From Bacteroidales bacterium (lineage in GTDB: Bacteria; Bacteroidota; Bacteroidia; Bacteroidales; WCHB1-69), in the NCBI GenBank assembly GCA_017454945.1, contig JAFTCA010000027.1, positions 1-64,000 on the forward strand: a DNA stretch of 64,000 bases. The letters run 5' to 3'. Shown piece by piece: positions 36,033 to 43,162 of this stretch. Position 1 is the first letter of the stretch; each line of letters begins with the position of its first letter. The notes beneath the pieces are model-generated. The model did not search any database, had not been told where the DNA came from, and saw only the letters and a program-made list of their open reading frames with translations. Made by a program: the position numbers and the translations under genes.

Positions 36033-37216
36033 TTTTCACAACCATGAAACGCCTAATCTGTTTTTGTTTGATTGCATTCTGCTTTCAACTATATACTATT
36101 GCGCAAATAGAATTGCTTTATACTTCTGATAAAATTTCATTTTACAACTGGTCTTCTGATGTGTCGCAATATATTGTTGATAATGATATCTCCGTAAATA
36201 TAAAACCATACTATAGCAATTCTTATGAATATAATCAAAGTTTAAGACAGGGCATTCCTCTCGGTTATAAAGCATACGACTATGATACTTTTGAGATCAT
36301 AGCAGCTTTGAATTACACATCTAATAATACCATAAGAAAAATAGAAATTAGTTCAACAGGATTATCTCAAAACGTACAAGCATCCTTTCCGATTCCTAAC
36401 GGATATCGTTTATTCTCGGGCCACGTCTCTCAACATCTCTTTGACGAAGATGACAACTTGGAATTTTATCTTGTCTGGGAAAAAGAGAATCCTGAATATT
36501 ATGACAACAACAAGTATTATACACAACTCCTCAAAGACAATGGCACAATATTATTAGAAATAAAATCTGCTTCTACACAAATTTACGACACATACCATCA
36601 TGGAATCAGAGGGGAAAACTCTCACAGATTTGCATTATCCACCCAGTATTACGATGAAACCAACCAACTTAAGAGCCTCTATTCGCTCTATTCTTGCAAT
36701 GCACCTATGAGGACTCAGAATATAGAACCAATACACGATACTGTTGTTGTAACCCAACATGACACTTTTCGCATTAAAGATCCTAATTATGATTTACATG
36801 TGGGGGCTTATCCTCCCGAATATGGAATTGGCGTAGGTAGTGGAACATTTCCCAAAGACTGTAAAGTAGAGATTGGTGCTATTCCCCTTCAAGGATACCA
36901 ATTTATAACCTGGACTGATGGAGTTCGTGAAAATCCTAGGGTTGTTTCCATGCAAGGAAACAGGACCTATACAGCCTTTTTCCGTCAAGCACCAACAACC
37001 ACCACTTCATATAAGGATCAGGTACCTTGGGACATTCTGACCCGTTTTAATCAAATAATTATCAATGGTGCGGAAGGAAATCATGTTAAACTGTTTGATA
37101 CTGCGGGACGCTGTATTTATTCAGGGGAAAACCATATAATACCTGTTTCTGTTCCGGGAATCTATTTCTTACAAATAGGCAACCAACCTGCTATCAAAGT
37201 GGACATTCAATTTTAA
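36029..37216 (+). CDS. Secreted protein with InlB-type repeat and T9SS sorting domain
   Basis: A 395-residue exported protein of unknown function. Signal peptide (LICFCLIAFCFQLYTIAQ), a large N-terminal domain with many Asn/Tyr, a Divergent-InlB-B-like module near residues 255-310 (GTFPKDCKVEIGAIPLQGYQ, FITWTDGVRENP, RTYTAFFR), and a C-terminal sorting domain of the type IX secretion kind (VKLFDTAGRCIYSGE ... GIYFLQIGNQPAIKVDI). It should therefore cross the outer membrane and be surface-attached or released. Start taken at the coupled ATG 36029; ATG 36044 is also possible. Unlike its neighbours it is A+T-rich. Confidence 0.75.
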   Translation: MIFTTMKRLICFCLIAFCFQLYTIAQIELLYTSDKISFYNWSSDVSQYIVDNDISVNIKPYYSNSYEYNQSLRQGIPLGYKAYDYDTFEIIAALNYTSNNTIRKIEISSTGLSQNVQASFPIPNGYRLFSGHVSQHLFDEDDNLEFYLVWEKENPEYYDNNKYYTQLLKDNGTILLEIKSASTQIYDTYHHGIRGENSHRFALSTQYYDETNQLKSLYSLYSCNAPMRTQNIEPIHDTVVVTQHDTFRIKDPNYDLHVGAYPPEYGIGVGSGTFPKDCKVEIGAIPLQGYQFITWTDGVRENPRVVSMQGNRTYTAFFRQAPTTTTSYKDQVPWDILTRFNQIIINGAEGNHVKLFDTAGRCIYSGENHIIPVSVPGIYFLQIGNQPAIKVDIQF

Positions 37217-37222
37217 TATACT

Positions 37223-37705
37223 ATGCAACATTTAGTTAAAGACCCCAATGACCCGAATCATCAGATAGTGATGTCGGATAAAGAATACAAAGATTACAAG
37301 CGCAGTGGGTGCTGGTGGATAATACTTATTCCTCTTTTTCTTATTGGCTTAATTGTTGGGGCTATTGAAGATAAACAAGAAACAAAAACAACTAAAAGCA
37401 GTAGTCAGTCTCTCTCTGAAAAACAGGAAGGGTTGAGTGACGAACATTCTAATAAACAACAAACCACCTGTAATATGCCTTCTGACGAAAAAAAGAACGA
37501 AAACGACTCTAATAACACCATCGAAGAGACCACCAACACAAATGATGAACTAAGGGATTCGGAATACGAACAATATTATCAATCTGTAGTATCAGAAACT
37601 CGAAACGACCAAATTGATAATAATGAACAGCCTAATCGAAATGACCCGTGTCCTTGTGGAAGTGGCAAAAAATACAAACGTTGCTGCGGTATGCGAAACA
37701 AATAA
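37223..37705 (+). CDS. Membrane protein with C-terminal SEC-C zinc motif
   Basis: A 160-residue protein: short N-terminal region, one membrane helix (WWIILIPLFLIGLIVGAI, about 31-48), a long linker very rich in Ser, Asn, Glu, Thr and Gln, and a C-terminal SEC-C motif RNDPCPCGSGKKYKRCCG that binds zinc and in SecA and other proteins contacts ribosomes or partners. The linker looks disordered. It follows the T9SS cargo gene by 6 bases. A link to secretion is tempting but not shown by the sequence. Confidence 0.75.
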   Translation: MQHLVKDPNDPNHQIVMSDKEYKDYKRSGCWWIILIPLFLIGLIVGAIEDKQETKTTKSSSQSLSEKQEGLSDEHSNKQQTTCNMPSDEKKNENDSNNTIEETTNTNDELRDSEYEQYYQSVVSETRNDQIDNNEQPNRNDPCPCGSGKKYKRCCGMRNK

Positions 37706-37711
37706 TTTGTC

Positions 37712-37893
37712 CGCACACCTACGGCGTGCGATTTTGAACATATACCTACCTTGGCTACCAGGCACGGCAGACCTAAAGGCCTGCCTTATTCCATACCAAT
37801 TATTTATGCATTTCATCTGCACGCCGTTAGGTGTGCAGGGGTTGGTAGCAAAGAATAAACCGATGGAATGTTATCGCAGGCCGTAGGTCTGCG
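37712..37893. repeat. Head-to-head four-hairpin repeat element
   Basis: Four short hairpins occur at 37712-37730, 37766-37785, 37818-37837 and 37875-37893. Each has the form GCAnRCC-TA-GGYnTGC. The first two are in opposite orientation to the last two, and each half contains the spacer word TTGGTAGCAAAG (37841-37852) or its inverse (CTTGGCTACCA, 37750-37760). The whole is thus two inverted units. Any reading frames inside derive from the repeat and are not genes. Confidence 0.7.
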
Positions 37894-37905
37894 GGCTTTC
37901 AGTTT

Positions 37906-38184
37906 TCAGTTTAGATAATACCACAAAACCACGGCTATCTGTGCCAACAAGATGAGTGGGATGCCGACCACAAAGTACCAGTGTGCAGTTTTATGGCGAA
38001 AGGCGTACATGCCTGCCCAGGCACCGATGCTGCCGCCCAACAAGGCTACTGAAAAAAGGGCAGCTTCTGAAATACGGTAGCGGTGCTTGCTCGCCCGACG
38101 CTTGTCAATGCCGAAGAGAGCAAATGCCAATAGATTGATAATCAATAAATAGCAAATAATAATTAGCGGATTGTCTTGTAACAT
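37906..38184 (-). CDS. DUF1294-family membrane protein
   Basis: A 92-residue protein with three or four hydrophobic helices and the family pattern FALFGIDKRRASKHRYRISE followed by LLGGSIGAWAGMYAFRHKTAHWYFVVGIP. Function unknown; the family is widespread and sometimes fused to cold-shock domains. The ATG at 38184 is chosen because a TATTTTTATT promoter-like element lies over the alternative start 33 bases upstream. Confidence 0.85.
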   Translation of the reverse strand: MLQDNPLIIICYLLIINLLAFALFGIDKRRASKHRYRISEAALFSVALLGGSIGAWAGMYAFRHKTAHWYFVVGIPLILLAQIAVVLWYYLN

Positions 38185-38266
38185 AGAAACTGCATATTTG
38201 AGATAATAAAAATACAAATCTATTTACATCGCTCCAATAAAAGCATCTCCTTTCGGGCTTTTTGCG

Positions 38267-38274
38267 TACCTTTG
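38267..38274 (+). promoter_or_regulatory. Promoter -7 box
   Basis: TACCTTTG, 22 bases before the ATG at 38297. Confidence 0.5.
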
Positions 38275-38296
38275 CCGCACAAAAAAAAATCCCATA

Positions 38297-38980
38297 ATGA
38301 AAAAAACAGACCTCCTTGTTATTACCATTGTCCTCGTTGTATTGGGCATTTTCATTTTTGTGCCTGGTGTTCTCGAAGGCTTCAACACTGCCACGGCCAA
38401 CCACGGCATGATTATGAGTTTTTTCAAATTTGCCATTCTCGCCACCTTTGGTGAAATGCTCGCCTTGCGTATCCGCAAAGGTCACTATGTGGAAAAGGGC
38501 TTCGGCATATTGCCGCGAATGCTGGTTTGGGGTCTGCTGGGTATGTGTATCGCCATGGCCATGACCGTCTTCAAGGCAGGAACAGTCAAATTCCTGACTT
38601 ACATAGGATTGGAGCAGGCAGAGGTTTGGTTTGCAGGCAGTGCCAGCTGGGGCAAACTGCTGGTGGCCTTCTGCGTAAGTGTGCTGATGAACACCTTCTT
38701 CGCCCCTGTCTTCATGACCTTCCACAAAATCACCGACATACACATTGCCGAAACGGGCGGAACGCTGGCAGGGTTCTTCTCCAAACCGCTTGAGATACAG
38801 AAGACTATGGCCGAAAAGATAGACTGGAACATCCAATATGGCTTTGTTTTCAAGAAAACCATACCGCTGTTCTGGTATCCTGCCCACACCATCACCTTTA
38901 TGCTGCCCGGCAATTACCAAGTGCTGTTTGCCGCCGTGCTCGGCGTGGTTTTGGGACTGATTCTCAGCATCAAAAAATAA
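38297..38980 (+). CDS. Integral membrane protein, possibly Mpv17/PMP22-like
   Basis: A 227-residue protein with about five hydrophobic segments: an N-terminal helix (LLVITIVLVVLGIFIFVPGVL), FGEMLALRIRKGHYVEKGFG loop, two central helices, and a C-terminal FWYPAHTITFMLPGNYQVLFAAVLGVVLGLIL. The WxPxH-FMLP-layout recalls the Mpv17/PMP22 pattern seen in some bacterial membrane proteins, but this is from memory of the motif only. No transport or enzymatic motif is evident. It converges with the phosphatase gene, 4 bases apart. Confidence 0.7.
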   Translation: MKKTDLLVITIVLVVLGIFIFVPGVLEGFNTATANHGMIMSFFKFAILATFGEMLALRIRKGHYVEKGFGILPRMLVWGLLGMCIAMAMTVFKAGTVKFLTYIGLEQAEVWFAGSASWGKLLVAFCVSVLMNTFFAPVFMTFHKITDIHIAETGGTLAGFFSKPLEIQKTMAEKIDWNIQYGFVFKKTIPLFWYPAHTITFMLPGNYQVLFAAVLGVVLGLILSIKK

Positions 38981-38984
38981 AACA

Positions 38985-39440
38985 CTATTCGGTCAAATGG
39001 CGCAGCAGGGCCTCGCAGCCCTCGCTAATCTCGCGCCATGCTGTCTCAAAGTCGCGGGTATACCATGGGTCGGCAATCTCGCGCGGATGGTCGGTATAAT
39101 CCATCAGCAGTGAGATTTTGTCGGCAGGGTCACCGCCCAGAATAGCGTGCAGACTGCGCAGATTGCCTTTGTCCATAGCGATGATGTAATCGTAGTGCTC
39201 GTAGTCGGCAGCCGTAATGCGGCGGGCGGTCTTGCCGCTGCAGTCGATACCGTGGGCGGCCAACATTTTGCGAGCCGGCGGATAGACGGGGTTGCCTTGC
39301 TCCTCGTAACTGGTGGCAGCCGACGCGATGTCAAAACGGTCGGCCAAGCCCGCATCAGCTACCAACTTCTTCATGATAAACTCGGCCATGGGACTGCGGC
39401 AGATGTTGCCAAGGCACACAAAAAGGATTTTCGTTTTCAT
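38985..39440 (-). CDS. Low-molecular-weight protein tyrosine phosphatase
   Basis: A 151-residue cytosolic phosphatase. The C-x5-R P-loop is at the N-terminus (VCLGNICRSPMAE) and the general-acid aspartate is in DPWYTRDF near the C-terminus. In Bacteroidota such enzymes often act on tyrosine-phosphorylated proteins tied to capsule or surface polysaccharide export, but there is no tyrosine kinase or polysaccharide locus next to it. The ATG at 39440 starts MKTKILFVCLGN; an earlier in-frame start adds only six residues. Confidence 0.94.
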   Translation of the reverse strand: MKTKILFVCLGNICRSPMAEFIMKKLVADAGLADRFDIASAATSYEEQGNPVYPPARKMLAAHGIDCSGKTARRITAADYEHYDYIIAMDKGNLRSLHAILGGDPADKISLLMDYTDHPREIADPWYTRDFETAWREISEGCEALLRHLTE

Positions 39441-39458
39441 CTTCTTCGTTATCATCAC

Positions 39459-39497
39459 AAAAAAAGGATAGCCATAAAACTATGGTTATCCTTTTTT
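39459..39497. terminator. Bidirectional terminator-like hairpin
   Basis: AAAGGATAGCCATA (near 39463-39476) pairs with TATGGTTATCCTTT (39481-39494), with A and T runs outside. It ends mscL transcription on the minus strand. Confidence 0.75.
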
Positions 39498-39515
39498 AAT
39501 GTCACTGGGCGACTA

Positions 39516-39953
39516 TTATTTCTCTTTTAACAGATCGCGGATTTCAGTTAACAGTTTCTCTTCTGCAGTGGGTTCCGGAGCGGGAGCGGGTTCTGCGGGA
39601 GCTTCCTCAACGGGTTTCTTCACCATGTTAGAAGCCTTGTTGATGAGCTTAATCATACCGAAGATACACAAAGCCACAATCAGGAAATCAACGGTAGTCT
39701 GGATAAAGTTACCGTAGTTCAATGTTACGGCTTCCTTCACTACTTCTTCGCCATTCATAACGGCTTCTCTCAGCGTAACCGAGAGTGTCGTGAAGTCCAC
39801 ATTGCCAATCAATGCGCCAACGAGAGGCATCAAAAGGTCATTAACCAAAGAGGTTACAATTTTACCAAATGCACCACCGATGATAACACCGATAGCCATG
39901 TCCATTACATTGCCTTTCATGGCAAATTCTTTGAATTCTTTTAAAAAGCCCAT
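39516..39953 (-). CDS. mscL: Large-conductance mechanosensitive channel
   Basis: MscL opens under membrane tension to release solutes on osmotic downshock. The 145-residue subunit has [27 protein letters not shown] as the amphipathic start and first helix, a periplasmic loop, the second helix with [20 protein letters not shown], and a cytoplasmic tail with a proline/alanine/glutamate stretch ([13 protein letters not shown]) and a final helix, as in the family. Its -7 box lies at 39994-40001. Confidence 0.96.
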   Translation of the reverse strand: MGFLKEFKEFAMKGNVMDMAIGVIIGGAFGKIVTSLVNDLLMPLVGALIGNVDFTTLSVTLREAVMNGEEVVKEAVTLNYGNFIQTTVDFLIVALCIFGMIKLINKASNMVKKPVEEAPAEPAPAPEPTAEEKLLTEIRDLLKEK

Positions 39954-39993
39954 AATTATAAATTTAGATTGTTATTAAAAAGTTCCTTTGCGC

Positions 39994-40001
39994 AAAAATA
40001 A
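39994..40001 (-). promoter_or_regulatory. Promoter -7 box of mscL
   Basis: TATTTTTG on the minus strand, 40 bases upstream of the mscL start. Confidence 0.55.
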
Positions 40002-40014
40002 AAAAATTAATTTT

Positions 40015-40200
40015 TAGTTGTGAGAAGTGAAAAGTAAAAAGTGAAAAGTGAGAAGTGAGAAGTTAAGAAGTTAAGAAACTAAGAAGTTAAGGAGTTAAGA
40101 ATTATAGAGTTAAGAATTATAGAGTTATAAATAATTAAATCGCTAATGTCTAAAGTCTAACGTCTATTTATGAAACTTGAAACCTGAAACTTCATGTGTA
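40015..40200 (-). repeat. Word-repeat tract between the LuxR operon and mscL
   Basis: Blocks of GTGAGAAGTGAAAAGTG, GTTAAGAAGTTAAG, TAAGAATTATAGAGT, CTAATGTCTAAAGTCTAACG and CTTGAAACCTGAAACTT follow one another. Read on the minus strand the block order matches copy A at 21820-21990. No gene is present. Confidence 0.75.
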
Positions 40201-40794
40201 TTACAGCACTTCATCTTTGTCTATCAGATTGTTCAGCAAGGCATAAACCGTGAGGCCGGCCACCGACTTAATATCCGTTTTATGGGTGATATTTTTACGA
40301 TGGGTGATGACGGTGTGTACAGAAAGATTAAGTTTGTCGGCTATTTCTTTATTCATCAATCCTTTAGCAACCAAAACAAGCACATCCTTCTCGCGTTGCG
40401 TCAACTCATAACCCTCACCAGTCTCGCTGGGGTCCTGATTTTTCAAAACCTGCTTCAATTTGTTTTCGATCTGCATTTTGCTGTCGCAGATATCCACCAC
40501 AGCCGCATAAGGCCGCAACATGGATGCACTAAAATATTGATATACAAGCGCAACGAACACAATATGGGGATTTACATCTGTCAGCGATGACAACTCCGTA
40601 ACAGCCGAATCGCCCAGCAGGGAGGGATTGATCAGAAGGAGGGCCGGACGGTAACGCACCACCGCCTCTTTCAACCCTTCGGCTGACGAGCAGCAGCCAC
40701 AAATCACAAACGGCGAGTCGGCACCCAATAACTCTTGAAAACCGGCCGCAATCACATCCGAAGGCTCTGCCAATAAGATCTTAATTGTTTTCAT
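40201..40794 (-). CDS. LuxR-type regulator with degenerate receiver domain
   Basis: A 197-residue NarL/LuxR-layout protein. The C-terminal HTH is normal (ELTQREKDVLVLVAKGLMNKEIADKL ... SVHTVITHRKNI). The receiver-like N-terminal domain has lost the phosphorylation apparatus: the acidic pair reads AEPSD (E10-P11), the acceptor position is Asn56 in LLINPS, and the conserved Lys is missing. It is thus likely phosphorylation-independent. It overlaps the 3' end of the hemerythrin gene by 14 bases, so the two are made together; the hemerythrin may be its signal input. The ATG at 40794 starts MKTIKILLAE; an upstream start would add a leader inside the hemerythrin gene. Confidence 0.9.
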   Translation of the reverse strand: MKTIKILLAEPSDVIAAGFQELLGADSPFVICGCCSSAEGLKEAVVRYRPALLLINPSLLGDSAVTELSSLTDVNPHIVFVALVYQYFSASMLRPYAAVVDICDSKMQIENKLKQVLKNQDPSETGEGYELTQREKDVLVLVAKGLMNKEIADKLNLSVHTVITHRKNITHKTDIKSVAGLTVYALLNNLIDKDEVL

Positions 40795-41482
40795 GGCGTT
40801 GTTTTTCAAGATATTCAACAAAAGGCACCAAAATCTTGTCTTCAATCAGTGCATGGCGGTTCAAATCTGCCGAGAGAGCATTCAAGTCCTGCAACATCGA
40901 TATGCGGTCGGCCGTGCGCAACTTGCCAGGCAGGTATTTGATGATAATATTGATTAAATCGGCCAGTTTGTCCTCAATATTGCTGTGATTTTGCTCAAAC
41001 TGATCAATCTGATAATTCGGCTTTGATTTGTCGTTCAACAACTGGCGAATATATGGAAAGACTGTATCTTCTTCATATTCAAAATGATTCCACACTTCCT
41101 GCTTGTAATCAGCATAGAACTGCTTCAGGATAGCCTGTACCGAAGCATCGCCATTTTCGACAATCTTCTCCAAATGATTCTCAATATGCGGCAGACGTTC
41201 TTCCATATAATATTTATGCGACTTGAGCAAAAACTCAAGCAGCTTGTCTATGTTAAGTTTGTGCAGTTCTTCTGTGTCAGGAAGATAATCTTCAAAAGTA
41301 TAGACATTGCCAATCATCAGGAAAAAATCGCAATCCACACCGTGCATTTGACAGCACTGCACCACAGTCTTCTCTGCAAAGCCGAAATCCATATCCAAAC
41401 GCGGCAGCAAAACCGCCATATTCAGGTTGGTATGGAATATCTCCGACATCTTCATATCGGCAGTAAAGAAACGATGTTTCAT
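40781..41482 (-). CDS. Hemerythrin-like protein of the RIC/YtfE-ScdA type
   Basis: A 233-residue cytosolic protein. An N-terminal domain resembling ScdA_N (MKMSEIFHTNLNMAVLLPRLDMDFG, then CCQMHGVD) precedes a four-helix hemerythrin bundle whose di-iron ligands appear in order as LPHIENHLEKI, HFEYEEDTVFPYI, QNHSNIEDKL and RHALIEDKILVPFVEYL. RIC proteins act in nitric-oxide and oxidative stress and in iron-sulfur centre repair. Here it forms an operon with a pseudo-receiver LuxR regulator, which suggests sensing of NO or oxygen; that is inference. Promoter at 41502-41509. Confidence 0.88.
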   Translation of the reverse strand: MKHRFFTADMKMSEIFHTNLNMAVLLPRLDMDFGFAEKTVVQCCQMHGVDCDFFLMIGNVYTFEDYLPDTEELHKLNIDKLLEFLLKSHKYYMEERLPHIENHLEKIVENGDASVQAILKQFYADYKQEVWNHFEYEEDTVFPYIRQLLNDKSKPNYQIDQFEQNHSNIEDKLADLINIIIKYLPGKLRTADRISMLQDLNALSADLNRHALIEDKILVPFVEYLEKQRHENN

Positions 41483-41500
41483 ATTCTCTCATTTTATTAT

Positions 41501-41531
41501 GCAAAAATAGAGAAAAAAAAACTATTTTTGC
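41501..41531. promoter_or_regulatory. Mirror-image overlapping divergent promoters
   Basis: GCAAAAATAG (41501-41510) and CTATTTTTGC (41522-41531) form a perfect 10-bp inverted repeat. Each arm is a -7 box (TATTTTTG) for one direction: minus for the hemerythrin operon, plus for the PurF-like gene. Each -7 box occupies the -33 region of the other promoter. Confidence 0.6.
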
Positions 41532-41584
41532 ATTTTCTCAATCCAAACCATTAACAAACACAATTATCTAACTTACAGTATTTT

Positions 41585-42994
41585 ATGAGTGGATTTTTTG
41601 GAACAGCCTTACGTGAGGCATGCGTTAGCGATTTGTTTTACGGAATAGACTACCATTCTCATCTGGGCACCAAGCGTGCCGGCATGGTGACTATTCAGGA
41701 CGGCACTTTCTACCGTTCCATTCACAACATCGAAAACTCCTATTTCCGCACCAAGTTCGACGGCGAATTGGACAAATTCAAGGGCAACTACGGTATCGGC
41801 ATCATCAGCGACACTGATTCCCAGCCCATTGTGGTAAACTCGCATTTGGGCCGCTTTGCCATATCCACGGTAGCCCGCATCAACAACATCAAGGAATTGG
41901 AGCAAGAGTGCCTTGACAAGAACCAACAGTTCACCGAGCTTAGCTCCGGCCAGACCAACCAGACAGAGCTGGTGGCGTTGATGATTACGCAAGGCAAAGA
42001 TTTCGTAGATGGCATCAACAATGTCTTCAAGAAGGTGAAAGGTTCATGTTCCATCCTCATTCTCACTGAAAACGGCCTTATTGCCGCCCGCGATTATCTG
42101 GGCAGAACGCCCATCGTCGTTGGCAAAAGCGATCGCGGCTATGCCGTGGCCTTCGACAGTCACAGTTTTGCCAATTTGGGCTACGAAACCGAGCGTTTTG
42201 TAGGACCGGGCGAGATTCTCCGCATAACTGAAAACGGTTGCCAGCAGATGGCGGCCCCCAACACACAGATGCAGATCTGCTCCTTCCTGTGGATTTATTA
42301 CGGCTACCCCACCGCCGACTACGAAGGCATCAATATCGAAAACGCCAGATACACTGAAGGTTACGAAATGGGGATTTCTGATGATATCGAAGCCGACTTC
42401 GTTTCTGCCATTCCCGACTCGGGCATTGGCATGGCTTTAGGTTACGCCAAAGGCAAGGGCATTCCTTACGAACGCGGCATTGTCAAGTACACGCCCACTT
42501 GGTCGCGAAGCTTTATGCCTGTCAGCCAGACCATTCGTGAGCATGTGGCCAAGATGAAGCTCATCCCCAACCGCACACTACTTCATGGCAAGCGCGCCGT
42601 TTTCTGCGACGACTCGATCGTGCGCGGCACCCAATTACGCGACAATGTGCGGAAACTCTATGAGTACGGAGCCAAGGAAGTACACATCCGCATTAGCTGT
42701 CCGCCGCTGCTCTACGGCTGCCACTTCTTGAACTTCTCGGCCTCCAAAACCGAGATGGAACTGATAGCTCGCCGCGTAGTCAAAGAGATTGAAGGCGACA
42801 ACTTCGTCAAGAAACTCCCTCTCTATATGGACCACACCACCAAAGAGTACGCCAACATGGTGGAAGTCATCCGTCAGCACCTCGGTGTGGACACGCTCAA
42901 ATTCAACACTTTGGACACCATTGCCAAGGCCATCGGTCTGCCCAAAGAGAAATTGTGCACCCATTGCTTCGACGGCAGCAGTTGGGGAATGTAG
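41585..42994 (+). CDS. Amidophosphoribosyltransferase-like protein lacking glutaminase residues
   Basis: A 469-residue PurF homologue. The phosphoribosyltransferase half is intact (VFCDDSIVRGTQLRD PRPP loop; YTPTWSRSF; C-terminal THCFDGSSWGM). The N-terminal Ntn-glutaminase half is not: the catalytic cysteine that must follow Met1 is Ser2 (MSGFFG), the RGQExxG segment reads HLGTKRAGM, the HxRYxTxG motif reads GIGIISDTD, and HNGNL reads VARIN. It therefore probably cannot take nitrogen from glutamine and either uses ammonia or has another job. A true purF should exist elsewhere. Such Cys-less paralogues seem to recur in Bacteroidales. Confidence 0.85.
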   Translation: MSGFFGTALREACVSDLFYGIDYHSHLGTKRAGMVTIQDGTFYRSIHNIENSYFRTKFDGELDKFKGNYGIGIISDTDSQPIVVNSHLGRFAISTVARINNIKELEQECLDKNQQFTELSSGQTNQTELVALMITQGKDFVDGINNVFKKVKGSCSILILTENGLIAARDYLGRTPIVVGKSDRGYAVAFDSHSFANLGYETERFVGPGEILRITENGCQQMAAPNTQMQICSFLWIYYGYPTADYEGINIENARYTEGYEMGISDDIEADFVSAIPDSGIGMALGYAKGKGIPYERGIVKYTPTWSRSFMPVSQTIREHVAKMKLIPNRTLLHGKRAVFCDDSIVRGTQLRDNVRKLYEYGAKEVHIRISCPPLLYGCHFLNFSASKTEMELIARRVVKEIEGDNFVKKLPLYMDHTTKEYANMVEVIRQHLGVDTLKFNTLDTIAKAIGLPKEKLCTHCFDGSSWGM

Positions 42995-42998
42995 CAAA

Positions 42999-43158
42999 CT
43001 GAAAGTTGAAAACTGAGAACTGAGAATTATTGAGTTATGGAATTATGAAGTATTAAGTGAGTAGTGAGAAGTGATTAGTGAGGAGTAAAAAAACTTGAAA
43101 CCTAAAACTTGAAACCTGAAATTTTTTTGAATTTTGAACTTTGAATTCTGAATTTTAT
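42999..43158 (+). repeat. Word-repeat tract before the Na+ symporter
   Basis: GAAAGTTGAAAACTGAGAACTGAG, ATTGAGTTATGGAATTATG, GTGAGTAGTGAGAAGTG, CTTGAAACCTAAAACTTG and TTTTGAACTTTGAATTCTG words fill the gap. The transporter ATG is only 5 bases past the tract, and no -7 box is evident. Confidence 0.75.
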
Positions 43159-43162
43159 ATAA

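Noticed and set aside
37614..37886. A 90-residue reading frame after the SEC-C gene
   Set aside because: Its second half is translated hairpin repeat and its first half is antiphase to the SEC-C gene.
40015..40200. Regular short words suggesting a CRISPR array or satellite
   Set aside because: Units are 8-12 bases, degenerate and not separated by unique spacers, and no cas gene is nearby.
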